Assembly (NCBI GenBank): GCA_937906775.1
Contig: CALCUD010000017.1
Location: 1-9,709 of the forward strand
DNA length: 9,709 nt
Source of the DNA: an uncultured Clostridia bacterium
GTDB lineage: Bacteria > Bacillota > Clostridia > Christensenellales > Aristaeellaceae
Reading direction: 5' to 3'
The position numbers and the translations under genes were made by a program. Under the pieces are notes generated by a model that was given only the letters and a program-made list of their open reading frames with translations, made no database searches and was not told the origin of the DNA. Shown here one piece after another: positions 1 through 7,762 of this stretch. How positions within the stretch are numbered: position 1 is the first letter of the stretch; each line of letters opens with the position of its first letter.

Positions 1-3000
1 GGCGATACGGACAACTTCGACGTGACCTTCACAGTAGTGTCCGACGGCGAACTGATAATCAACAAGGCTGAGAAGGCGACAGTCACGGTGACCGCGAACA
101 GTGCAACCGAGACATACGATAACACTACTAAGAGTGTCAGCGGTTATGTAGTAGCGGATCACGATGACACGATCACTGTAACGGGACCGGCTCAGACAGC
201 AGTAACCGTAAGCGGAGTAGAAGCAGACACGTATACGCTGGTTTTGAATAAAGCTGACTTCAGCGCGACCAGCAACAACTACGAAGCGATCGACTTTAAA
301 CTGATCGACGGCGCGCTGACGATCGTGAAGACCGAAGAAGAGTTTGCAATCAGCCTGGCAGATGATACGTATACGTATGACGGAGCCGAGCACGCGAACG
401 CGAAAACGGCGAGCAGCGAAGCAAAGAGCGGAGAGACGAGTTTCACGTACAGCTTCGAAGAGAACGGAACATACGTAACGGATCTGACGAGCCTGAAGAA
501 GACAGAAGCGGGCGAGTACACGATCTACGTGCAGGCGACGAACCCGAACTACAGCGAGACCGCGACGACGGCAGCCACACTGACAATCAATAAGGCGCCT
601 CTGACAATCAAGACGGAAAGTGCTTCCAAGACTTATGACGGTGAAGCGCTTACTGCGACCGGCAGCATTACCGGACTTCAGGGAAATGAAGAAGTAACAT
701 TTACTGTAACCGGATCTCAGACGAAGGTTGACAGCAGCAACAATACTTATACGCTGACCTTCGACAAGACTGCAAAGGAAAGTAACTACTTCATTAAGTC
801 CAAAGACATCGGAACCCTGACGGTCAATGAGTACGCGGCGCAGATCAATATCACCACCGTCGGTGGAGAGAAGACCTACGACGGAACCGCGCTTCTGGGA
901 ACCATCAGCAAGGATACACTGCCGAAGGGCTACCGGTACGATAAGATTTCTACCACGGCCTCTGTTAAGGATGTTATAGACGGCACTGTTGCTGTTAAGG
1001 TCGACGAGCTGGTTATTCTCAACGAGCAGAATGAAAATGTGACCAACAAGCTGAACCTCAACATTACTGAAAACGCGACGATCCGGATCAACAAGAGACC
1101 CGTGAAGATTACTGTCAAAGATTCCGGCAAGATCTTCGGTGAGGTCGATCCCGCGTTCACAGGAACGGTTGACGGACTGGTCAGCGAGAATGATCTGGGC
1201 ATTGTGATCTACTACCGCATGAACAGCTCCGTAAACAACGCCGGAACATATAAAGAGGTACTGACCGCGAGTTACACAGACAACACGAATTACACTGTTA
1301 CCTTGGTAAAGGGCAAATTCACGATCGCTCAGGCGGACAGCCTCGAAATCAGTGTCTTCAGCAATGTGACGAAGACCTACGACGGTGAAACCTATACGCT
1401 GGAAGGCGCGACGACCAACTCCTTCGACGGAGACGCCGATACGAAGATTGAGTACAGCGCGGATGGCGGAAAGACCTGGACTACCGATATTGCTGAAATC
1501 ACCGCAACCAATGTGGCGGACAGCGTCGAGGTCCTGGTACGGGCCACCAATCCGAACTACAGCAACACGGCCGAGGGCAGGGCTACGCTGACGATCACGC
1601 CCAAAACCGTAACGGTGAGCGCGGATGACAAGAGCAAGACCTACGGCGAGGACGATCCTACGCTGACCGCGACGGTGACCGGAGCGGTCGAGGGCGAAGC
1701 CCTGGATTATCAGGTAAGCCGCGAACCCGGCGAACATGTAGGCGAATACACCATCACCGTCACGCCCGGCAGCAACCCGAACTACACCGTCCTTCCGGAA
1801 ACCGCGACGCTGACGATCAACCAGGCTGATGACCTGACGATTGACGTCTTCAGCAATGTGACGACGGAATACGACGGAAAGACCTACACGCTGGATGAGG
1901 CGACCACCACCGCGATCGGCGGAGACGGCGAAACTACCATCTGGTACAGCGCGGACGGCGGAGAGACCTGGACCACGGACATCAGCGAGATCAAGGCGAA
2001 GAACGTCAGCGACAGCGTTGAGGTCCTGGTGAAGGCCGAGAACCCGAACTACAGCAATACCGCTGAAGGCAAGGCCACGCTGACGATCACGCCCAAGGCC
2101 GTGACCGTGACCGCGGACGATCAGAAGAAGACCTACGGCGACTCGGATCCCAGGCTGACCACAACGGTCACCGGACTGATCGCCGGAGAGAGCGAGGATC
2201 TGATCGAACGTGAAGTGAAACGCGAGAACGGCGAGAACGTGGGTACCTACACCATCAACGTTTACGGACCGGCTGAACAGGGCAACTACACAGTGACCTA
2301 CGTAAGCGGTACGGAAACCGTTGAGAAGAAGACCATCAAGGTGACCGCCGACGATCTGACCAAGATCTACGGCGACGCGGATCCGACCCTGACCGCGACG
2401 ATCAAGGGACTGGTCGGAACCGACACGGTACCGGTGATCCTGACCCGCGAGGAAGGACAGAACGCCGGCGAGTATACCATCCATCTGACGGTGCCGGAGC
2501 AGAAGAACTACGACGTTGTGATCGCTGACGGAACGCTGACGGTGAAACGCAGAAAGATCACCGTCACCGCGGACGATCAGATCAAGATCTACGGCGACGA
2601 GGATCCGGCGCTGACCGTGACGGTCGACAACCTGGCCGAAGGCGACACCGCGGACATGATCCAGTACACCGTCCAGCGCCATCCGGGCGAGAAGGTCGGA
2701 GACTACCGGATCAATGTCAAGGGTGAAACCGTACAGGGCAACTATGAAGTAACCTTCACCTACGGCCTGATCACCGTCGAACCGAAGGGCACCGTGATCG
2801 TAACGGTGACCGGAAACCGCAAGGAGGCTCTGTATGACGGGACCTGGATCGACGCGAGCGGATACACCGTAAGCATCAACGATCCTCTGTACACGGAAGC
2901 CGACTTCAGCTTCAACGGAGACAGCGAGCTGACCGAAAAGAATGCCGGAACCTACCATACGGGCCTGAGCGCGGATGACTTCGAGAACACGAACCCGAAC

Positions 3001-3789
3001 TTCACCAACGTGGTCTTCAAGGTCACAGACGGCGAACTGATCATCCGCAAGCGCGAAGTGATCCTGACCAGCGGAGACGCGACAGCGCCCTACACCGGCG
3101 AACCGCTGACCAACAATACCGTGACGGTAAGCGGCGACGGATTCGCTGACGGCGAAGGCGTGACCACCGCGACCACCGGTTCCATCAAGAACGTCGGTAC
3201 CGCGAAGAACACCTTCACCTGGTTCTTCAACGAAGGCACGCTGGAGGAGAACTACAACGTCACCACCGTGTACGGCACGCTGAGAATCACCGACGCGAAG
3301 AGCTACAGGGTCTTCATCACCTACACGGATGAGAACGGAAACGTGATCGGAACCTTCGAGAAGGAATACGCGACCGGCGAACGCTACGAGATCACTCCCG
3401 CGAACATCACCGGCTACAAGCCTGATACGAACCGCGTTTCCGGTGTGATGGGAACCGAGGATATCAACATCACGGTGACCTACACGGAGATGACCTACAC
3501 GCTGACGCTGAACTTCGAAGTTGACGGACAGCAGATCGCCGAACCCGTCACGATCGAACTGCACGCGGGAGAAGCCTACAGCATTCCCGCACCGCAGATT
3601 CCGGGCTATGTTTCCACGCAGGATCCCATCACCGGCATCATGCCGAACGGGGATACCAGCGTGACGATCCTCTGCAAGCCGGCGGATCAGACGGAAGACG
3701 ACCAGGGCATCACGGACTTCGACGAATACGCCGCGGCGCTGGGCATCAATAACAACAACATGCAGGGCGGCGGAATCACGCTCGAGTAA
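1..3789 (+). CDS. Large secreted MBG/YDG-repeat protein with C-terminal MucBP-like modules (5' end cut off)
   Basis: The frame is open from base 1, so the start and any signal peptide lie upstream; 1262 residues are visible (numbered from base 1). The protein is a chain of small beta-rich repeats. YDG-type units are marked by a Y-D/T-G/N motif near residues 39, 126, 212, 293, 460, 624, 945 and 1031. YGX-type MBG units (K-T/I-Y/F-G-x-x-DP) are marked near 379, 548, 712, 790 and 864. Two MucBP-like modules follow at about 1102-1161 and 1166-1230, with the typical GY-x-P/S and G-x-M elements. The last 30 or so residues are acidic, then Asn/Gly-rich. There is no LPxTG motif, no terminal hydrophobic helix and no dockerin. 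Such proteins are usually extracellular stalks or adhesins of Firmicutes; that role is inferred from the family. A terminator follows directly. Codon use is more AT-rich around 600-1320 than in the 3' half. Confidence 0.85.
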   Translation, partial: GDTDNFDVTFTVVSDGELIINKAEKATVTVTANSATETYDNTTKSVSGYVVADHDDTITVTGPAQTAVTVSGVEADTYTLVLNKADFSATSNNYEAIDFKLIDGALTIVKTEEEFAISLADDTYTYDGAEHANAKTASSEAKSGETSFTYSFEENGTYVTDLTSLKKTEAGEYTIYVQATNPNYSETATTAATLTINKAPLTIKTESASKTYDGEALTATGSITGLQGNEEVTFTVTGSQTKVDSSNNTYTLTFDKTAKESNYFIKSKDIGTLTVNEYAAQINITTVGGEKTYDGTALLGTISKDTLPKGYRYDKISTTASVKDVIDGTVAVKVDELVILNEQNENVTNKLNLNITENATIRINKRPVKITVKDSGKIFGEVDPAFTGTVDGLVSENDLGIVIYYRMNSSVNNAGTYKEVLTASYTDNTNYTVTLVKGKFTIAQADSLEISVFSNVTKTYDGETYTLEGATTNSFDGDADTKIEYSADGGKTWTTDIAEITATNVADSVEVLVRATNPNYSNTAEGRATLTITPKTVTVSADDKSKTYGEDDPTLTATVTGAVEGEALDYQVSREPGEHVGEYTITVTPGSNPNYTVLPETATLTINQADDLTIDVFSNVTTEYDGKTYTLDEATTTAIGGDGETTIWYSADGGETWTTDISEIKAKNVSDSVEVLVKAENPNYSNTAEGKATLTITPKAVTVTADDQKKTYGDSDPRLTTTVTGLIAGESEDLIEREVKRENGENVGTYTINVYGPAEQGNYTVTYVSGTETVEKKTIKVTADDLTKIYGDADPTLTATIKGLVGTDTVPVILTREEGQNAGEYTIHLTVPEQKNYDVVIADGTLTVKRRKITVTADDQIKIYGDEDPALTVTVDNLAEGDTADMIQYTVQRHPGEKVGDYRINVKGETVQGNYEVTFTYGLITVEPKGTVIVTVTGNRKEALYDGTWIDASGYTVSINDPLYTEADFSFNGDSELTEKNAGTYHTGLSADDFENTNPNFTNVVFKVTDGELIIRKREVILTSGDATAPYTGEPLTNNTVTVSGDGFADGEGVTTATTGSIKNVGTAKNTFTWFFNEGTLEENYNVTTVYGTLRITDAKSYRVFITYTDENGNVIGTFEKEYATGERYEITPANITGYKPDTNRVSGVMGTEDINITVTYTEMTYTLTLNFEVDGQQIAEPVTIELHAGEAYSIPAPQIPGYVSTQDPITGIMPNGDTSVTILCKPADQTEDDQGITDFDEYAAALGINNNNMQGGGITLE
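1333..2337 (+). repeat. Tandem duplication of a two-domain (YDG + YGX) module, 492-bp period
   Basis: The module beginning A-D-S-L near base 1333 recurs as A-D-D-L at base 1825, exactly 492 bases (164 residues) later. Shared short blocks include VFSNVT, YSADGG, SVEVLV, NPNYSNTAEG and LTITPK. The YGX motif tyrosines (548 and 712) and the YDG tyrosines (460 and 624) keep the same 164-residue offset. The copies have diverged, mostly at surface-type positions and synonymous sites, and the second copy is slightly longer at its end. This points to an old in-frame duplication, not a recent one. Confidence 0.85.
2095..2790 (+). repeat. Array of three consecutive YGX-type MBG units
   Basis: Three units of about 74-78 residues follow each other, each opening with (V/I)-(T/K)-V-TADD-x3-K-(T/I)-YGD-x-DP-x-LT. 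The YGD tyrosines are at residues 712, 790 and 864 of the visible protein. Each unit ends in a G-x-Y-x-(I/V)-x5-9-NY hairpin. They are degenerate at DNA level and are protein-domain repeats inside the surface-protein gene. They are not CRISPR or mobile repeats. Confidence 0.8.
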
Positions 3790-3810
3790 CAAACGGTTAT
3801 CCATGATCCC

Positions 3811-3846
3811 GAGCCGGGTATATCTTCGGATGTACCCGGCTCTTTT
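3811..3846 (+). terminator. Intrinsic terminator of the repeat-protein gene
   Basis: A perfect 10-bp arm (GAGCCGGGTA, 3811-3820) pairs with TACCCGGCTC (3833-3842). Four more pairs, one of them a T-G wobble, extend the stem to 14 bp and close a C(TTCG)G tetraloop at 3824-3829. Four T residues (3843-3846) follow. It lies 21 bases after the TAA of the repeat-protein gene and upstream of the next ribosome site, so it should separate the two transcription units. The T-run is short, but the UUCG-capped stem is very stable. Confidence 0.9.
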
Positions 3847-3862
3847 CGGCAGGAATCACGGA

Positions 3863-3897
3863 ATTTGTGCAGAAATTATATAAGAAGGTAATTTATC
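3863..3897 (+). promoter_or_regulatory. Possible promoter region for the solute-binding-protein cluster
   Basis: Between the terminator and the next gene lies the only AT-rich stretch of the neighbourhood. It holds TTGTGC (3865-3870), TATAAG (3879-3884) and TAATTT (3889-3894). No pair gives both good -35 and -10 matches at 16-18 bp spacing: TTGTGC with TAATTT is 18 bp apart but the -10 is weak, and TATAAG has no convincing -35. A promoter is expected here because transcription should stop at 3846; the exact boxes are uncertain. Confidence 0.3.
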
Positions 3898-3918
3898 ATC
3901 CGATGGAGGGAAAGCAGA

Positions 3919-5793
3919 ATGAAGAAGATCATCGCCCTGACGCTGGCGGTCCTGTTCCTGCTGACAGCCGCCGTATCCTGCGGTGAAGAGATTGAAGCGG
4001 TCAAATACCGTTCTCTGCGGGTCGGAACAACGACCGGCTTCAGCGGCAACTTCTTTCTGGAAGCGCTGAGCAACAATATCAGCGACATGGATGTGCGCAA
4101 TCTGATCCACGGATACAGCCCCGTGGAATGGAACGACAGCGAGGGATGCTATATCTTTAATCCTCAGGTCGTCAGCGGATATCAGGCGCGCGACAATGCC
4201 GACGGCAGCCGGACCTATACGATGGCGCTCTGTCAGGACCTGAAATACAACGACGGTACGGCGATCACCGCCGCGGATTATGCCTTTGCCATGCTGCTCG
4301 AATACAGCCCGGTTCTGAAGGAGGCCATCGGCGTCAACTCCAACGGGGAGATGATCGAAGGCTTCGCGGCCTACGCCGGCGGAACGGAAAAAACGCTCAG
4401 CGGCGTCCGCATGATCGGGAAATACCAACTGACGGTGACGGTCTCCGGCGAATATTCGCCTTACTTCTACGAGCTGGGCGTGCTGGACGTCACGCCTTAT
4501 CCCATCCACATGGTCGCACCCGGATGCGAAATCAAGGATGACGGGAACGGCGTGTATATCGACGGACCGTTTACCGCGGCTCTCCTGAAGAAGACGCTGA
4601 CGGGTGAAAACGGCTATATCAGCTGTCCCACGGTTTCCTGCGGACCCTACGCGTTCGTTTCTTTTGACGGGGAAACCGTTCTGGCCAAAGTCAACCCTTA
4701 TCACAAAGGAAACGAAAAAGGTAATAAACCCACCATCGAGCAGATCGAATACTGCGCGGTCTCCCCGGACGATCTGATCCAGGAGCTGGCGAACGGGAAT
4801 CTGGATCTGGTCGTTCGCTGCACCCGTCAGGACAACATCATGGGCGGCATGCAGATGATCGGCAGCGGCGATTTCAACATGGCGAACTACGCCCGCGTCG
4901 GGCTGACCTTCATGAGTTTTTGTGCCGATAACGGCATCGTGGACGATGTCAAGACCCGGCAGGCCATCTCCATGTGCATGGATAAACAAAAGCTGATTTC
5001 CGGCTATGTCGGCGGATTCGGGACCCCGGTCAACGGTTTCTTCGGACTGGGCCAATGGATGTACCTGATGGCGACCGGCTCTGTCAAACCGGCGGATAAT
5101 GACACGGCCTCCTGGAAGGATATCTCCATGAACGGTCTGACCGTTTACAGTCTGGATGTCCCGAAAGCAAAACAGCTGCTGGCGGAAGCCGGATGGACCC
5201 TGAACGGGGACGGAACCGCGTACGACGAAACGGCCGGCGGACTCCGGTACCGCCAGACGGATAATGGGCTGACCCCACTGCGGCTGAAGCTGGTTTATCC
5301 CGAAGGGAACCGGATCGGACAGCTGACGGAAACCTCCTTCGCGGCGCATCTGGCGGAGGCCGGCGCCGAGCTGACGACCGAAGCGATCCCGATGGCCAGG
5401 ATTCTGGACGTCTATTACGGACAGACGGAGCGCGACTGCGACCTGATCTTCCTGGGATACAACCTTGGAAAGGTTTTTGACCCGTCCAAACACTTCACCG
5501 CGGACGGAACGGATCTGTACACGAAGATCACGGATCCCGAGCTGTACCGGCTGACGGTCGACCTGCGGAAAACCAAGCCCGGCGATACGCACGAATATGT
5601 GCAGAAGTGGATCAGACTTCAGAATTACCGGACTCAGATCGCGGCGGAGATCCCGCTTTACAGCAACGCGTATTTCGACTTTTATACTTCCGCGCTGCAG
5701 GATTACAATCCGTCCAGCTCCGGCGCGTGGACCAAGGCAATCCCGGACGCGCGCATGAGCGACTATGTCACGTCGGAATCCCCTCTGAAATAA
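3919..5793 (+). CDS. Extracellular solute-binding lipoprotein, family 5 (oligopeptide/OppA type)
   Basis: This 624-residue protein should be the substrate-capturing lipoprotein of a peptide/nickel/oligosaccharide-type ABC importer. The N-terminus has MKK, a hydrophobic core at about residues 4-19 and a relaxed lipobox (AVS-C) with Cys21 as the lipidation site. Near residues 98-128 is the family-5 signature, here DLKYNDGTAITAADYAFAML, corresponding to the usual DG-T-x-(V/I)-TA-x-D-(V/Y) block. Length is slightly above the usual 520-600. ATG 3919 is preceded by GGAGGG at 3905-3910, eight bases away. It is first in a cluster, 18 bases before the sensor/GGDEF gene. No permease or ATPase genes are visible, so it may use a transporter encoded elsewhere or serve as a nutrient sensor. 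The ligand (peptide or oligosaccharide) cannot be told from sequence alone. Confidence 0.88.
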   Translation: MKKIIALTLAVLFLLTAAVSCGEEIEAVKYRSLRVGTTTGFSGNFFLEALSNNISDMDVRNLIHGYSPVEWNDSEGCYIFNPQVVSGYQARDNADGSRTYTMALCQDLKYNDGTAITAADYAFAMLLEYSPVLKEAIGVNSNGEMIEGFAAYAGGTEKTLSGVRMIGKYQLTVTVSGEYSPYFYELGVLDVTPYPIHMVAPGCEIKDDGNGVYIDGPFTAALLKKTLTGENGYISCPTVSCGPYAFVSFDGETVLAKVNPYHKGNEKGNKPTIEQIEYCAVSPDDLIQELANGNLDLVVRCTRQDNIMGGMQMIGSGDFNMANYARVGLTFMSFCADNGIVDDVKTRQAISMCMDKQKLISGYVGGFGTPVNGFFGLGQWMYLMATGSVKPADNDTASWKDISMNGLTVYSLDVPKAKQLLAEAGWTLNGDGTAYDETAGGLRYRQTDNGLTPLRLKLVYPEGNRIGQLTETSFAAHLAEAGAELTTEAIPMARILDVYYGQTERDCDLIFLGYNLGKVFDPSKHFTADGTDLYTKITDPELYRLTVDLRKTKPGDTHEYVQKWIRLQNYRTQIAAEIPLYSNAYFDFYTSALQDYNPSSSGAWTKAIPDARMSDYVTSESPLK

Positions 5794-5811
5794 ACACCGG
5801 GAGGCGTTGAA

Positions 5812-7746
5812 ATGATTTTCGGGAAACGGAAAACGATCGGCGTATTCGTGAACAAAACAGACGAATATTTTGACAACACGATCAACCGGCAGATTCAGAT
5901 CCTCGCGAAGGAAATGAATTACGACGTTTTTGTGTTTGCCACGGTCGGATACCATCAGAGCAACAACGATTACGACACCCAGGAAAAGGGAATGTTCGAC
6001 TTTGTCCCTGTGGAACAGCTCGACGGGATCATTGTTGTTCCCGACAGCTACGAGATGCAGGGGTTCCGCGAAAGTCTTCTGACCATGCTGCACGACCGGG
6101 CGACCTGCCCGGTGGTCGCGATCCGGTACAAGGGAAACGAGTTTGACTGCGTCTATACCGATGAGAACGGAGCGATCCGTCCGCTGATCCGGCATCTGAT
6201 CAAGGACCACGGACTTAAAAAGATCGCGTTTATGGCCGGATATCCGGGGCATATAGACAGCGAGGCGCGTCTCCAGTGCTACCGGGAGGAGATGGCGAAG
6301 GCGGGTCTCGAGATCCCGGACAGGGGCATCTGCTACGGCACCATGTGGACATCGGACGGTCCAAAGGCCTACAAACATTATTTTTCCAACCCGGAAAACC
6401 GCCCGGAAGCGATCGTGTGCGCCAATGACTACATGGCTGTCGGACTGATCGAGGAACTCCGGAAGCATGATATTCGCGTACCGGAGGACGTGATCGTTAC
6501 CGGATTTGACAATATTCAGGAAACCGGCCGGAATATGATGACGCTGACGACCATCGCGCAGGATTATGAAGGCATGCTGACCGTGGCTTTCCATCAACTG
6601 GACAAGCGGATCCGCTGCATGCGGGAGGACGATGTCCGGGAGGAAGGGATCGCCGCGATCGGTCTGGACGGAAAACTGGTGCTCGGGGAAAGCTGCGGAT
6701 GCATGCAGCGCGATATCGACATTCTGCAGCGCGCCGGCGTCGCGAGCGCTCTCCGCGCGACAGAGCTGGCCTCCCGGGAAATCAGTATGACATATCTGAC
6801 GATCGAACTGAGCGGATGCGAGGATCTGCGCGACGTGCATGAGGTCCTTGTGCGGAAACGCCGGGATACGCTGATACGGCGGGATTTCTACCTGTGCCTG
6901 TTTGAAAAAGAAAACGACATCAACGGGAAACGGATCTTTGCCGAAGAGGTTACAGACAATGTATGCCTGGTGTCCAATATCCGCGATATGGAAGACGGCG
7001 GCATGCCGATGATCTCCTTTGACCGGCATTCCATTCTTCCACCGATGGCGGAGAAACCCGACGAACCGCAGGTGTTCTTTCTGATGCTGCTGCATCAGGG
7101 AGAATCGACCTTTGGCTATGCGGTCACCCGGTATACGGACGGGGCCTGTCCGACGCCGTTCTTCCACCACTGGAACGTTGTTCTGGCCGGGGCGCTGCGG
7201 AATATGCACAACCGGCTCAGGCTGCAGGGCTTGTATGAAGAACGCCGTCTGAGCAGCGTGACGGACGAGCTGACTCAGACATTCAACCGGCGTGGTATGG
7301 AGGAACAGGTCACGCCGATGTGGCCGCATCTGTGCCTGCGGCAGGAAATCGTCGGATTCGTGTATTTTGACCTTGACGGACTGAAGCAGATCAACGACGG
7401 CTTCGGCCATTCGGCGGGCGATTTCGCGATCCGGATGGGGGCCAAAGCCATGCAGGTTTCCGCGCCGAAGGACGCCGTGGTCGCGCGGATGGGCGGAGAC
7501 GAATTCCTGGTTTTCATTCCGCAGACCACCGAAGCGGCCGTACGGAAGTACCTGGACCGCTTCGCCGGGACGCTGGAGAAGATGAATGATGAAGCGCGAA
7601 GAGCGTTCCGCGTCGAAACGAGCTGCGGCGCCTTTGTGACGCGGCTGGACGCGGACACGACGCTGGAACAGTGCATCCGCGAAAGCGACCAGAAGATGTA
7701 CCAGCAGAAACTGGAACACCATGCCAGACTGCAGAAGGAATCATAA
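5812..7746 (+). CDS. Soluble LacI-type ligand-sensor / GGDEF diguanylate cyclase
   Basis: This 644-residue cytosolic protein has three parts. Residues about 8-290 form a LacI-like periplasmic-binding-protein sensor that begins where a LacI repressor's HTH would have ended; there is no HTH, signal peptide or membrane segment. A CGC motif (Cys295, Cys297) closes this part. Residues about 305-450 are unassigned, possibly GAF-like. A helical linker at about 455-484 leads into a GGDEF domain (485-640) with D485-x-LT...NRR, a metal-site D520-L-D522, K525, N528-D529...GH-x-x-GD537 and an intact GGDEF at 561-565. It should make c-di-GMP from two GTP, gated by a small ligand, probably a sugar. The RxxD feedback site is absent: residues 552-555 read PKDA. 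ATG 5812 has GGGAGGC at 5799-5805. Its stop overlaps the ribosome site of the next gene. Confidence 0.9.
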   Translation: MIFGKRKTIGVFVNKTDEYFDNTINRQIQILAKEMNYDVFVFATVGYHQSNNDYDTQEKGMFDFVPVEQLDGIIVVPDSYEMQGFRESLLTMLHDRATCPVVAIRYKGNEFDCVYTDENGAIRPLIRHLIKDHGLKKIAFMAGYPGHIDSEARLQCYREEMAKAGLEIPDRGICYGTMWTSDGPKAYKHYFSNPENRPEAIVCANDYMAVGLIEELRKHDIRVPEDVIVTGFDNIQETGRNMMTLTTIAQDYEGMLTVAFHQLDKRIRCMREDDVREEGIAAIGLDGKLVLGESCGCMQRDIDILQRAGVASALRATELASREISMTYLTIELSGCEDLRDVHEVLVRKRRDTLIRRDFYLCLFEKENDINGKRIFAEEVTDNVCLVSNIRDMEDGGMPMISFDRHSILPPMAEKPDEPQVFFLMLLHQGESTFGYAVTRYTDGACPTPFFHHWNVVLAGALRNMHNRLRLQGLYEERRLSSVTDELTQTFNRRGMEEQVTPMWPHLCLRQEIVGFVYFDLDGLKQINDGFGHSAGDFAIRMGAKAMQVSAPKDAVVARMGGDEFLVFIPQTTEAAVRKYLDRFAGTLEKMNDEARRAFRVETSCGAFVTRLDADTTLEQCIRESDQKMYQQKLEHHARLQKES

Positions 7747-7751
7747 GGAGG
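7745..7751 (+). promoter_or_regulatory. Ribosome binding site fixing the GH13 start
   Basis: AAGGAGG overlaps the TAA stop (7744-7746) of the sensor/GGDEF gene and lies 11 bases before ATG 7763. It supports that start over the in-frame ATG at 7721, which would sit inside the upstream gene and add 14 residues unlike the family. The overlap suggests translational coupling. Confidence 0.75.
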
Positions 7752-7762
7752 AACCCCGTTCC

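Noticed and set aside
2095..2790. Regular repeats as a CRISPR or mobile element
   Set aside because: They are in-frame, 222-234 bp apart, strongly degenerate and encode protein domains; there are no short identical repeats with unique spacers, no transposase and no terminal inverted repeats.
3790..3918. Small gene or riboswitch in the gap between the first two genes
   Set aside because: The 129 bases contain only the terminator, an AT-rich stretch and a ribosome site; no further paired structure or coding frame of note was seen.
5812..6680. LacI-family transcriptional repressor
   Set aside because: The protein begins at the ligand domain and has no helix-turn-helix; the output domain is GGDEF.
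3856..7722. A 1288-residue open frame on the minus strand
   Set aside because: It runs codon-for-codon opposite two well-supported genes and exists because those genes avoid TTA, CTA and TCA. Its translation is low in recognisable motifs and ignores the gene boundary at 5793-5812.
7721..7762. Earlier in-frame ATG start for the GH13 gene
   Set aside because: It would lie inside the upstream gene without a ribosome site, whereas ATG 7763 has AAGGAGG upstream and starts directly with family-like sequence.
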